A stretch of 64,000 bases of DNA from Spirometra erinaceieuropaei (GCA_902702965.1 CACRXP010000002.1:4385589-4449588); one strand, 5' to 3'; shown: positions 47,130 through 59,330, counted from the first letter of the stretch. Numbers and translations: made by a program. Notes: generated from the sequence alone by a model not told the origin.

Positions 47130-47209
47130 GCCTCGTAGCTCAATTGATTAGAGCGTTGGCTGTACTAAAGCCTTCTCCTTACTGCATGGGTTCTAATCCC
47201 ACCGAGGCG
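47130..47209 (+). tRNA. tRNA-like cloverleaf (tRNA pseudogene or SINE head)
   Basis: Acceptor GCCTCG pairs with CGAGGC, the D stem GCTC with GAGC, the anticodon stem GGCT (47158-47161) with AGCC (47169-47172), and the T stem TGGG with CCCA. The 7-base loop GTACTAA would give anticodon ACT (47164-47166), matching a Ser codon, and the long variable stretch (173-186 of 47 kb) is compatible with a class II tRNA. The T loop TTCTAAT departs from TTCGAAT, and the unit shares its downstream flank with an inverted copy, which points to a SINE or pseudogene rather than a working gene. Confidence 0.5.
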
Positions 47210-47238
47210 CCCGAGTTTTTCACAGTTGCGTCAATACA

Positions 47239-47639
47239 AAATATCTTATATGATCAAGCGACGGCCTGACAATACTTCTGATCTAGCGCCTGTTCTTGAC
47301 CTACAAGGAAATCCTACGCAGACACTCCTAAATGAGCGCTTTATTTCTGCCCTGGGGTATAACACTTATGACTCTACTCCTGCCGTTCATATGAAATGTC
47401 CTCATTTTTTATCTAAACAAACAAAATCCCTCTCAGAGCCTGCGACTATGGCGAAAAGTTCTCCCGCATTCATAAACATTTGGTATGCATGCTGCGCGAC
47501 TGTCATCATCCCATGGGAGCAAAGTCACATGCACAACACAGTCGCACTCCTTTCCACGATGAATGCTATTGACAATAGGAGTAAACCTGGCATGAGGGCG
47601 TAATGCGCTAGCTGCTGGCTATTGATGTCCAACTGTTAT
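47239..47639. other. Unassigned interval with a 125-codon frame
   Basis: The forward frame 47226-47603 starts inside the tRNA-like palindrome's outer arm. It holds no motif I know, so chance or an old element is likely. Confidence 0.35.
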
Positions 47640-47940
47640 GCACGAATAACAAAAACCATCGTTACGAACAACGGCACATGCAGTCTGCGCCTGCCAAACG
47701 TTGTCTGACGGACACTTTTGACCGAGCGGAATGTCATCTGCGCGACGTTTGTTTGGGGCTTAAAGCAAACAATTTCCATCTAAAAGGACGACTCAACACG
47801 GTCAAGTCGAGACGTCAGATCGATAGACATGAAGCCGTCTTTTAGAGAAGTTTATAAAAAGAGCTCGCGGTTAACGTCGTGCCAGCCAAATTCACCATAT
47901 TTGGTCGGGACACCATTAATTTACTGGATGGTGATAAGGG
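47640..47940 (+). mobile_element. PLE 3'-end remnant, third family
   Basis: A hammerhead remnant (47770-47830) and the following CGCGGTTAACG stretch parallel the order seen at 36700-36765 (hammerhead, then CCCGGTTAACGCC). No endonuclease coding can be read upstream. The assignment rests on the ribozyme-like motif and the short shared flank. Confidence 0.5.
47770..47830 (+). ncRNA. Decayed hammerhead-like motif
   Basis: CGACT (47789-47793) pairs with AGTCG (47805-47809), followed by GAGACGTC where GAAACGTC is expected. The 5' core reads CTAAAAGG. It is homologous to the motif at 36680-36750 and certainly inactive as written. Confidence 0.45.
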
Positions 47941-50900
47941 TTATCTGGGTCGATAGGAACAGGTCATATAGACGAGCAGGAGGCATAAATAACAGGCAGT
48001 GTAATGGGGCTAACCGGCGAGGAAAAAGCGCCGAAGGTCCGCCGTTGCCCTGTCGAGAAATGAGGCTTTAAGCAGATCTTAAGGCCAAAATTACATTTCG
48101 TTTGACAGAGGATGGATTAACAGCATGTTGGCTTCCTAAATACATACAAACGTATGGTTTCCTTTAAGTAAACGATACACGTTGGCTTACACAGCATCTC
48201 TTTACTGCAGAGTGTTTGAGCATATGGAATTCAATTACAATATTTAAGTAGAAACCATATCGTCTGTTGATAGCTTGTTAACCTTCGAGCGGTATATGGA
48301 CATTTGGGAAAACTACTACAAACCAAATAAAGATGATGAAATACCTTCAAATTACTCTGCACAGGAACGCTTTATGTCTGTTTGATCGTAAACTTTAGTC
48401 GAGCATTAACAAACATTTGTTGTTACCGTTTCCGATGGAATGAGCCTTCCCTATTCAGTGATCTAACACTGGAGGATCTGCCCATCTAGTACCGTAAAAT
48501 AGACGGGATTAAGATTTTTCATTGGGTTATCCCAAACGTTGGTACGGTTTTGAAGTATTCAATTTTTTACGTTATTATATCTTTGCATTTACAGAGTTAA
48601 TTAATTATGCATTCTCCTCCGTTGTTCCCAACCTTCTCCTTACGTTTAGGCTGCTTCTCAATCCCGTACTTAGACAAATCCGCGGACATGGACGCAGTAG
48701 AAGTTATTAGTTCAAATTCGAACATCAGCGTGATTATTGAGAGATGTTTAGGTCAAATTGTTTTTGAGTAGTCGGAAAGGATGGTAATCCGATGGAGCAG
48801 ATGTCTGGGAATATAGCGAGTACTACAAAATTTCCAGTAGAGCTCCTTAGTAAACTTTTTGAAAAATTGCGCAACGTGATGCCTTACACCTAAAGGTTGC
48901 AACATGACATCGTTATAGCCATTTAGTCCCCCTGAATTACTTTATCCAAAAGGCAAAACTGTTGCTTGTAAAGCTCTATATTAATGGCCTGGTTCCTTTC
49001 GACTGATAGATAACATTTTTTGTATCCCACCAGACATGCAACTGCCTCGTGAAGATAAACACTGGCTTTGGTTTTAGGTGTTGTTTCCTAGTTGCAGCTT
49101 AGTTGTTCTTTTTTCTTCATATTTACGTACGTGCCCGATCTTCTTATCATCAGTAATAATTAGCATTAAAAACGGTCTGCACTATTGGAGGGTGAGACGA
49201 TGTCGGCCCAGTAATACGGCGGAAATGCTTGCAGGCTGAATACTGTTGTCCTCAATCAGAGCGTGCGGAACCCAAGAGTCAAAGTCTGGACCTTTTCCAT
49301 CGATCTTTTCTGACTTGCCACATCTCGTTTCCCCATCCATTTCCCGAGTTGCTTTGTCGGAATCCAGGTGAGGTAAAGCATTGATTGAGACGCTCCTCAC
49401 TGAAGCCTAACTCCTTCAAGAGGGCGGAGCGTCCTTCATATGGAACATGTCTTCGTAATACGTGTTAACCATTCCTGATCTGTCCTTCTAGCAACAGAAT
49501 CTTTCCCACGGACCAAACAAATGTTTCTTGAGGATTTCACTGCCTTGACGTTTGCATTGAACTTGAATAAATGACGTTAGAAATATTCATTTGTGTTGTC
49601 GTGACACTCCATTTTCTTTGAACAGTAAAAAATCGAAGGTAAATGCAAGTTAAAATTGTAAAAGCTAAAAGCTGGCGGCTAGCAAAACACAATGACTTGC
49701 AATATAAATACATTACATAAACAGTAACTTGATAAACTTTTGCATAATTTGAAACCACACTTGCCTCATGGAAGTACCCAATATTAACAAATACAGAAAA
49801 CCCTGAGATGAACGTTTTTGACTTACTTGCCTTCTAAGCCATGTGTTTATGTCCCAAGCTCAGCCCCTGCGCCTGAGGACTGAATTCACGCCAGTTGTTA
49901 CTCCAAATGTTCAAGTTATGCTACCTCCCACTTGAACGCTGAACAGTGCTCATGAATAATCACGACATCATCCAGCTAGCGCGCACCGACCCATTTTAAA
50001 TGCATGGACATAGTGCTGTGCCTTAAAGTCCGGAGTTCGGAGTCCATGCGTGAAATTAAATGAAGACTACCAGTAAAAAAACTGAAAAATGCCATCTACA
50101 GACTAAAGAAACTCCGAAAGCACTAGCTGCCATGGGCTATTGTTATCCGAACCTCAAATGAAAATAGTGATTTTAGTCCAGGAATCCAGTTAGCATGATC
50201 AATGCCATTTTAGATGTGACGGTAGGCATTCCAGATATGCGTCACAACGAGGGCCTGTGAACGAAGAACGGCCAAGGCTACACGCACGCGCAGGATTGTT
50301 TATTATTAGAATTTCAGTCTATTTTTGTCAAAAATAACATTCGTCGAATGCCGACATCTTATCTGCCATATTTAGTTATTACAATAAGCGCAAAAGCGAC
50401 CACAAGAATGGGAATTATTCATCGTTTTTAGTGTTGCTCAGTTTCATTTAAAATACAGCAATGGCCCACTTCCCTGACGTATCTCGAGCATATACAAAAG
50501 CATGCAGTATCTGCTCCCCAAAATTCCTGGCACGTGAAGCACTCCACAAATGACCTTGGAGGGGGGGGGAGGGGCAGTTAACGGAACACGCTCACTCGCG
50601 TGGAGCTTTTCGCATGCAGGTTTCAGGGCCTTAAAGCCATGGTTTCCAGTCGAAAAACAGCAAATACCAACAGCTGCACATTTTTGGGGATTGGGATTCT
50701 CCCCCCACACAGTTCCCCACAAAAGTCATATGTGGCGTGGCTCGTTTTTTGACCTGATGCATGGCGATAGCTGACAGAACGGTGGACTGCGCTTGTAACC
50801 ACCGTGGCGCCCCCAACAGCGGGGTCGTTTCCAGCGTTCTCTGGTATTACCCTGTCATATGGACTACCAGTCAGGTTAATGCTCTCCCCGTTGAAACAAC

Positions 50901-52394
50901 CCGAAATTGACGGACGAGAGGGTGGCACAGTCTGACTAAGTTTAAAGGGCTAATGTGATTAGGACAATCGGAAATCGGATAAGTCAACATCTGAACAAAA
51001 CAGGGCTGCCAGCCGATGGGGGTGTGCTTCCAGCGGTTTGATGAGCACTTGCTTTAGAGCTGTTTGTCGCCTTGAATTGCGACTGCAACGTTCAGACCGG
51101 GAAAAACACCAGTAGTTAGTTCTCGCGCATTCGCCTCTACAAGGTCGGGTCGATTTCTCTCAGCCAACCACCCGCTTTGCATTTACATTGTACTAGGTAG
51201 ACTGCTTATTACACTACCGCAAAGAGTAATTTGTACGCTTAAACAGCGGAGATTTGGGGTCAGTGCTATAGGCGACCTATCATGTGTATCGGGTTGAACT
51301 TTCGGAGACATCTAAGGCCAATGAATGTTCCGCACCGGGCCGGTTCGTTTGGACTAAGTATTATGACCTATCCGGCGCATAAAACCGTACAAAGTTGGCG
51401 ACCATAGCAAACATCCGGCCAGGAAGACTTTTCGATAAGTGTTTGGTCCCACCTTTCCCAATAGTTGATATTCGGAAGTGTATCTTCCCTCACAGTTTCA
51501 TATGAACATCCGTCTGCGCGGCGGCGGGCAGTTTTTTGCTGTAGTCAGATATCCTTGGTGTGGTTTCGGGATTCTGCATAATTGCAGGGTACCTGCCTAG
51601 GTAGCAGCAGAAGATTTGACCATCAGTCTGCCAGCGTTCCACTTGTTCCACTCACTACCTGGCCAGGGGTAGCCCGACCGTCCCACCCCCTGACCCCCGT
51701 CAACCGCGGGCGCAGTCCATGGGGAAGAGATTGACCCAGCTGTTAGTCCAAACTACTTGAGGAGCCACACATGTTCCAAATGCCATCCACAGGCCTCTCC
51801 TAGTCAACAGCAATGGACCAGGCAGTGGGCTCGAGAAAGTGCTCGTCAGGCAAGTTCTGTATGGTGGGTTGTACCGGAGAAATCCCCAAATCTGAAAATG
51901 GTCATCCAATTTCGGTACTTTAGATGTCAAGCCAGAAACGTTCACCTCTATATGCACGCCCCCTCCCACGTCGATAGCAAACTTCCTTTTTAGACACTGA
52001 TGGCACCTAGGAAAATACAAATTAGGTGACTTGAAGAAGGAAAAACTAAATGAGGTCTTCTGTAACTGCAACTGCCAATCCACAAGCAAAGGACTACATG
52101 TCTTAGTATTTGCATCTGGTAAATTCTAGTAGGTATTTGGAGGTTTTGACTATATTAAGCGAAAAAAATTTTTACAAATAAACATAGAGACCTGGATGTA
52201 GGGGTCGATCACATCCGCTGGTGTCTGACGCCCTTAAAAATTCACATATATTTCACAGAAGAAATGCAAAGATTTTTCTTTAACGCACTCAATTAGTAGC
52301 ACATTACGCTTTCTTCAAATATAATATTCAAAGAAAAAGTAGCATTGTTTCAAAAAACGTTTTTATTTATGGGATTTTATGAGAGTGCAATGTC
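47941..52394. other. Interval without a recognisable gene
   Basis: GC-rich blocks at 49180-49430, 50540-50940 and 51600-52090 carry short frames on both strands (up to 129 codons at 51700-52089 -) with no motif I can name. A run of ten G with neighbours lies at about 50560-50575. These blocks are probably old element fragments. Confidence 0.4.
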
Positions 52395-52800
52395 CATTTG
52401 AACAGCATCGCACATGTCTATTGTTTAGTGTTCATCATGAAACGGCCACGACATTTCGCATCCGTTGCATGCTTTTATGAGCTCTGCATAGCATCTTTTT
52501 GGATGTGTAGAGGGATGTATGATTTTCCTTACGAGGAATCTATTAGCCATGTTGTCCAAAAGTACGTAACGCAAATGCGACGAAAGATTAGACTCCAAAT
52601 TATTCATGAATTTTAAAAATCTCTTAAAAAGAGAGAAATACATCTCCTTTCAGTGCACAGTTTGACAGAGCATACTGTGCTACCAACTGAATACAAGAAA
52701 GAACATTTTTGTACACGTGTTTTATGAAATACATGTAAATATATAAGCGCATTGAAAATTACCGCGAAAAGCCGTGCTGTTTAGGTAGTCATTTGTTACC
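52395..52800 (+). repeat. R1 repeat, diverged copy e
   Basis: GTGTAGAGGGATGTATGATTTTCC, TTTTATGAAATACATGTAAAT, GAAAATTACCGCGAAAA and TTTAGGTAGTCATTTG follow the R1 order (CGTAGAGAAATGCATGG, CCATGAAATATAATTG, GAAAATTAATGAGAAAA, TTAAGTAGTCATTT). The end is missing; a PLE hammerhead remnant lies about 120 bases on. Confidence 0.6.
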
Positions 52801-52921
52801 GACTATGGCTTTCACAGGAGGTTTAGAGGAGTTACATTCAAAAACCAAAATCATGGCGAGTCCGAAATACTATAGGGCTTTGACGCATTGCGGACACAAG
52901 CGAAGGTGCGAGTTACAGGAA

Positions 52922-52985
52922 CTAATTGATAAGCCTGACGTTTCCCATTCTCATTTGAACCTATCACCAGAGACAGTAGCAGAAA
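52922..52985 (-). ncRNA. Hammerhead ribozyme remnant of a PLE terminal repeat
   Basis: On the minus strand CTGGTGA (52964-52970, one change from CTGATGA), a GGTTC/GAATG hairpin with a wobble, GAAAC (52940-52944), GTC and AGGC. Stem I pairs GTCT with AGGC exactly as in the 31-kb element. It marks a further, otherwise eroded PLE end. Confidence 0.62.
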
Positions 52986-55900
52986 AGGGTCCCTGCCACT
53001 GTCTTTGATTATGGGTTTAAGTTAGGCGAATGAAGCCCTTGATCCAGTGATCGCTTCATCATCTTCTCATTGTGACGTACGATAATCAGTAGTACAGCCC
53101 TTCGCTAGTGATTCTTTCTAAAAAAGTCCAATTCGGCAAACGTAGGCCTTCATATATTCATCATAACGTCTATACAGTAGCACACAGGAGGGTAGGGCAC
53201 TAAAAATTAAAAGGCCAATAGAAGAAAGTGTGGCTAAGAGGGATGAGGGCGTTCACAGCTCAGAGGTTGGTGTATAGTTCTGTTAGGGACTTAGGGAATG
53301 GGAGGGGGGCGTGTCTGGCCATCAGGTGTTTAAGGTTTACTATTCTATCCTCCTTTATATCACTGTACAGGCCGGATAATGACTGATCTAAAAGCGTGCT
53401 TTTGTAGGGGTATCATCAATGAACAGAATCCCTCTCAGTCAAACAAACGTTTCAATTTTCAGCTAACATTCCACGACCATGGCCACCGACCGTGTGAGTA
53501 GGAATGGAAAAAAAAAACAGTTCGAACATTCAAACTATTTAGTCACCTTTCAAACTTTCTACCTTGTTCACGAAAATGTAAACTTTGCATACTTTATGTT
53601 AGTTTATCTAGGTATACTTCCTTTCCGAAATTTCCCAGTGTCTTCAAACTTAGAGAAAAAGAGGCCTCAAATACTTGGGGCGTATTTAGTTAACGCAGCG
53701 TCCCTTCTTCATGGTTAAAGGAAGCATAATGAGATGCGAATAGTAAATTCGTCGCAAGTACGTAGTTTATATAATACCCTTTCAGCGCAGCCGCCTGAAA
53801 TGTAACTAATTTGTCCCTTTTACGCAGATTGTATTAAACTTGCAATGATCTCCTGACTGGCCAAGTTCCAGACGACACTGATCGTCTCACAATTAACAGT
53901 CCAATTTCCAAACACGATACCGGCTTGATGTAACCGTTTAACTTCTTCCCTCGCGATGAATGAAGCAGCCTTAAGAAACCATTAACGCTCCACTTATGAG
54001 GAAAAAATGTTAAATATGCTAGATGTGCACAGGGTAGGGCGGCCGTGACTCAAGTACCACACAACGGAGTTTTCGTTTGCAGAAATCGATTGCTTACCAT
54101 TTCTTCTGTTTCCGAAGTCAGCTTTCATCCCGATACTCAAATGCTGTAGAAACCAGGGATCCGTAATGCTTCTGGTGACGATACCGTTTCAACTCAAAAA
54201 GCTCCACATCCGGGTACTTATTTTATCACTACCAACTTTTGGCTTAAAATAACAGCCGAAAGAAAAGTGTGAAATCGAAGAGCTAAAAAAATGCCCATCG
54301 ACCTTTTGGTAGACAGCTTTAAGCGACCTTCTAAGTGAAATCCTTCTGCCGGACGGTTTGCTTCGAATTTACTCCTCGTGACAAAAGGCTCATTTTCACT
54401 TATCACCTATCTACGAAACACGCGTTCTCTGGCAAGTCGTACGTACTTGATGCCGAAGTAAAATTCCCAATGAGTATGCGCATCGGCAGACCGAGGCTTG
54501 CATTAGATCTGTGGAACAAGACGTTTTTCGGTGAACAGACACAGAAAAAAAACTGCAGCTACTAATGAGGCGGCAAATGACTGGCAGTTCATACTGACGA
54601 AGGTATGCAACTATGGGGTGAGCTCTGTGCGTGCTTTTTACCTTTATTCGGCAGATAAAAGTGACCAGTTGAAACCGCAGCTTCCGAATCTGCAGGCTGT
54701 ACCGCAGTGGGAAAAAAGCTTTGCAGTGAAGGAGTTCTTTCGTACAAATTCACTTTGCCGTCCAACGAAACGCCAGCAAAATACTCTCAAACAAATTCGG
54801 CGGTTTTAATAGGCATTTAAAACTCTATAAAGTGGAATTTTCGTCAAAAAATAAAATGTGAAAATTAGCTTGTAGAAAAGAGAGAAGGAAGGCAATTCTG
54901 CAAACGACAACATCACCCAAGTGTTGCAATAAAATATAGGCGAGAAAATTACAGTTTAGTTTATTAACATACCCACAGAAAAGGTCTAAGAAAATATTAC
55001 GTATGCATATTAATCATGATAGTAGTTTTGCGCTTATGTATTCTGCATTTCGGAGGGTTTTATACTCAGCGCCATTTGGAAATGTTACACCCAGTATAAT
55101 GTCTAGAGCGCCCAAGAATTTTAGGTGACTTCTTCAAACTCTTCGACATTGATGCTGTATCAATTACAGGGCAGTATGGTACTCCTCCATTGCAACGTCT
55201 GAGAAATTAAGGAAGCGAATCAATCCTTTTGTCAATTAGCTCTAATTAAATACGTCGAAAGACCGTTAATTTATCTTTATCATACGTTATTCTGAGTCGC
55301 CCTAGGGACTTCGTATATAACCGCAAACGCAGCGTTCACAGATGACACACAATTAGGAAAGTGAAGTACATACACCTCATCCATTATCTATGCCCTTATC
55401 AGGAAGATATTTGCAAGCACATGCTTGGCTAGCGTTCACTGGGCAAGTTGCCAATTAACACCACTCCGTTAGAGAGGTGTGGTCAGTGAACTCCCTCCTA
55501 ATTTTTAACCAGTTCCTTTATCAAAAGATCACGCAAGCGGAATTTAAATTTAACTCCCATAAGAACCATCAGGAAAGGAGGTGCATATCAAGCCCGATGA
55601 AAGTCCATCAGGTTCAATGCGTTAAACAAAATTTAGTAGCTTAGATGTCACGATGATAAAATAAACAAAAAAGGTCAAAATGTCACAAGATAAGGTTAAA
55701 TTTGTACCAACTATTTCTTTATCAAGAGACCGGCAAATTTTCGGAAACCTATTAGCAGAAGCCCACTTTCACTTTGGAGGTCTTTGTGTCCAGTAATTTA
55801 TGTATTCGAAGGTGCACAGTTCAAACGTCACTCCGCCAACCATAGTTTGCAGAAAGGACCTGGGCGTTAAACAAGTTTACTGGTCTGCTTGGCCACCAAA

Positions 55901-58544
55901 ACTGCGAATAGCGTCAACTCAGCCGCAAGCCTATAGGTTATCAGCGACGGGGCGCAGTCCAAAGTAGACTCGTTGTGCGGTTCAGATATAATAACGTCGC
56001 TGTCGGAAATGCTGCTTTCTAACCAAAGGTCACGATATTCTACATAGAATGCGATATCAGATATTAGATCCCGTCTGACTGAGCACCGTTTTTCGGCCTG
56101 TTTACAACGACCTTTTAGTAGGCATGTTCTACCCATGGGTCCCTTTTGAAAGTTTGCACTGAGCAAGGTGAGAATGCGCGGATCTCCCCTACGGTGCTTC
56201 AGAAGACCATAGTTAGGCATCATTGCTTGCGGGAGGTAGTACACTTTTTCGAAAATTGGATTTAGTGCTGGGGAGAAATTTCGGCAAATTTCATGTGTAC
56301 ACAAATTTCAGTTTGCTACAGTTGCTGCGCGACAAACCTTATGTACTTCAAACCATCAACACGGCCTCCTAAACAAACCGTGCGCTACATTTTCATTCTT
56401 TCAGATGCGGAACAAACGCATACACACAGCCAACTGAACAAGAAACCATAATGTGGCGTTGTCAACGACTCAAGGGAAAACCGGTCATCCAGTTCTAAAA
56501 CACCATCATAACTGATTGACTACTGTTACAGGCATATTATAATCGCCGACCGCTTAAGTTGGATAGCTTTCATAAGTATTTCATGCCTGAAAGGGGCCAA
56601 CTCGTATGCTGAGACTGCGACGTAGCTACGGTCATCCAAAAAAACAGAAGAATGACTCAACACTCATCTAACACAGTTAGTGGTTAAGCATATAACTACA
56701 CCATTTGAACTGAACGCAAGGTTGTTGTGTTTTCGCTTCTCGCAGGATATTAACGAGAAGGCTCAAGAAGGTCCATCTCCAAACAATTAGTTGACAGGAT
56801 AAACTTGGAATTCGCTATCTTTATTTAAAACAATACTTCTATTAATGCTTCCTTCGAGGACAAAGACCAAAATCTTATGTCAGTAAGTGCATTTACAAAT
56901 AAACGCAGATATGACGGTTTATAGACTTTCCAAACTGCGATTATGTGGGGCAAAAATTAAGTTCGAGTCGTTGCCTCATGTGATTTTTATGCTAAACGGA
57001 CAAAATGGAGGAAAAGGCCTCTTAACCATAACGGGACATCAATGGTAGTTTGGATATCAGCTACATCTGAAGCAAGTAGTACGTGAACAGTCCGAGTCGA
57101 ATTTATGAAAAGCAAAAGGCCTGCACTCCCACTGAGCAAATTGAATTCCGTGAATCAAGATAAGTGTTTAGTCACTGGCCAGATTAACCTGTACCAGCTG
57201 CCTTAAGTAGAAGCGATCGTCAAATGTGATTCAGGTTTTCACCGACAAGATATGTACGGCAAATATTTTCGGACTCCATTCCCTTTTCTACTGCCTGTTC
57301 ACCAGTTCGAGTGGGCATATTATATACTGACAAAACATTTACGTGCTTACTTAAAAGGGTTTTTGATCATTACCCAGTTTGATTTAGACAAGGTGAACAA
57401 AAATCAAATCGAGGTCTGTTTCTTGGAGAGTTTGCGCACAGATGATGGCAACAAATCTTTCTAGCCGGTGTTGGTGGAGTTGTCGAAGGTACCATGCCAC
57501 TGGACAGTATGATCAGAGAAAGGCGGTCGCTTTCGTCTTGATCAATCGTCAAATTTCCGACAGCCGCCGCAGCACATAGATCAGATACCTCCCTCATATA
57601 GCCACATTCTGCACCCTCATCTGCCTTTGGACCATAAAAAAGTCAACCGCCAATAACTCGCATAATTTTTCCCAATTTTGCGGTCTTTAGATTTTGCCTT
57701 TCCGTCTGTCCCATATTTCATCCTGGAGATACTTTACATTGCCTATCCTTTTACCAGAATTGCTTTGTTGGTTCGCCGCGGTCTTCAAAGTTAACGTCAG
57801 AAGGTGCATCATCTACAAATATAGGATGACCAAAGGTTAAAATATTGCACTTGATGAAATTTCGCCTTTACCATGCAAACCAATTTGCAGCATGATAGGC
57901 TCAGTCGGTCAATGCAGTACTAAATGCCTTTAGTTTTGCGACATGGACGGTGAGATGCAATGGAACGTCTTTGTTACTTGCCTGCATAATTTTTAGATTA
58001 CGGTAACAAGAGAAGAGGCCGCATACTTTCGCTGCGGACAGCTACTCGCCACATAAAGTTGTACCAGCTTTGTGGGGGTAGAATGAGACCTACAGACAAG
58101 CAATGTGACGTCATTAGAATGCCTAGCAGTTACAAAAGTCTGTTTAGTGGAACGATTGGGGGATCCAGTTTTTGAGAGTTTTTCTAGGCTTTCGTCATTG
58201 CCGCTGGAGTCGGCCGCAAGAAATGTAAACCAGCCGAGGTAATCGTAAAGCCTGATTTCAATAAGTGCCACGATCAATGATCAGTATTCGCCAATCGTTG
58301 TTATCGTCCTTTCGATTCTATAGCTGCGAAAATTTAAACAAGCGAATTGACATTGTAGAGACACCCAAATACATTATTTGGCCGTTTAACGCCGCAGTCA
58401 GATGGCAAGCAGAGACACATACGAGCATTGAATTTATAAAGAAAACTTGGAGCTGTTATTGTATTGGAGGTGACTTAACAAGTTTATGGTTTTTCCAAGG
58501 AATGTATCCATTGAACGGAATTATACCGTACAAATATCTATATA
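52986..58544. other. Long stretch without a recognisable gene
   Basis: R4-like sequence at 53335-53400 (TCACTGTACAGGCCGG). The longest frame, 145 codons at 55867-56304 (-), is acidic toward its end and shows no motif; I see no convincing splice context around it. Frames at 54335-54809 (+) and 57993-58277 (-) are likewise unassigned. Confidence 0.45.
53335..53400 (+). repeat. R4 repeat, diverged copy
   Basis: TTATATCACTGTACAGGCCGG then AAAAGCGTG resembles the TATAACTGTACTGGCCCGG and GAAAGCTACG of 11405-11520. No PLE coding lies beside it. Confidence 0.4.
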
Positions 58545-58642
58545 TGCAAGACAAGGGAGACCGATATGACCAATTATGGCTTGTTAGCCGTCATCTGCAG
58601 TCGTACCCGATCAAAGTGTGAACCACCTAGGATTTGAATCCA
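58545..58642 (-). repeat. SINE fragment, inverted
   Basis: AAGACAAGGGAGACCG, ATTATGGCTTGTTAGCCGTC and GTGTGAACCACC, GATTTGAATCC match the minus-strand SINE at 59331-59582 in order. Its tRNA-like end runs directly into an R2 piece. Confidence 0.65.
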
Positions 58643-58806
58643 CGTTCTTTGGAGTAACTCTTTCGAAACAGATATTTTCAGACACGCAGCAACTAATGGA
58701 TTTCAGCTCAAATATTCATATCAAACTTCGGACCGTGCCTGAAAAGGTCTGTTTCGAAAGAGTTACTCTAAGTTCGTGCATTAGTTTCCTCGGAAATTAA
58801 ACAAGG
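58632..58806 (+). repeat. R2 repeat, rearranged copy with internal hairpin
   Basis: The right half (58690-58806) matches R2 at 59045-59157. The left piece (58638-58682) is the inverse of 58735-58782 (TTGGAGTAACTCTTTCGAAAC against GTTTCGAAAGAGTTACTCTA), so the copy folds back on itself. Confidence 0.7.
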
Positions 58807-58947
58807 CAGGTTGAAACTGGAGTTCATATACCAGAAAAACACAGGGGGAAAGCTGGGGGACCCACTGACGAGCCGAACCCCTCGCAGCTGCGTCAGGCAG
58901 CGGCATAAGATCGGCGAAACATGCGTGTCTGGGCTTTTAGCTAATAC

Positions 58948-59157
58948 CTGTGTTGCTAGTACGGCAAATCATTGTACAATTCTATACTACTGGCAGTCTG
59001 TTGGCGGTTTGTGAATATTAAGAGGTTATTCCGCAGTAGGTGATGGATTTCAGCTGAAATATTCATATCAAACTTCGGACCGTGCCTGACAAGGTCTGTT
59101 TTGAAAGAGTTACTCCAAGTTCGCGCATTAGTTTCCTCGGTAATTATGCAAGGCAAG
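58948..59157 (+). repeat. R2 repeat, full copy
   Basis: From GTTGCTAGTACGGCAAATC to AATTATGCAAGG it parallels 62583-62800 closely. About 210 bases, no open frame, no obvious terminal inversions. Confidence 0.85.
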
Positions 59158-59184
59158 ACCGGGAATATTAATTATTGCAGATAA

Positions 59185-59330
59185 GCGCTCACCGATCAGG
59201 TTACGGAACATGCTTGTCCTAGTTGCGACTGCCTGCGAGGGCTCTAGTTTGAGCCCCAAGGCACAACGTGTCAAGCCTCTTCCGTAACCTGACCGACGAA
59301 CGTCCATCCACCATAATGTATATATACATA
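59185..59330. repeat. SINE tails in inverted arrangement (fold-back)
   Basis: GCGCTCACCGATCAGGTTACGGAA at the left faces TTCCGTAACCTGACCG at the right, with GGGCTCTAGTTTGAGCCCC in between. Both halves resemble the SINE tail (GGGCTCGAG..., GGCACAACGG, TTCCGTAAG, GGTGAGCGCCCCC). Confidence 0.7.

Larger units (their letters stand above)
46993..47238. repeat. Inverted pair of tRNA-like elements (palindrome)
   Basis: The left arm (46993-47075) read inverted matches the right arm (47165-47238): TTGTATTGAC, GTGAAAAA, TGGGATTCGAACCCA and GCAGTAAGGAGAAAGC on the left face GGGTTCTAATCCCA, CTCCTTACTGCA, TTTTTCACAGT and GTCAATACAA on the right. The centre of ~90 bases is partly unpaired. The transcribed strand could fold into a long hairpin. 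Confidence 0.85.

Noticed and set aside
47130..47209. A functional tRNA gene
   Set aside because: An altered T loop and a shared 3' flank with an inverted partner indicate a repeat. Kept as tRNA-like only.
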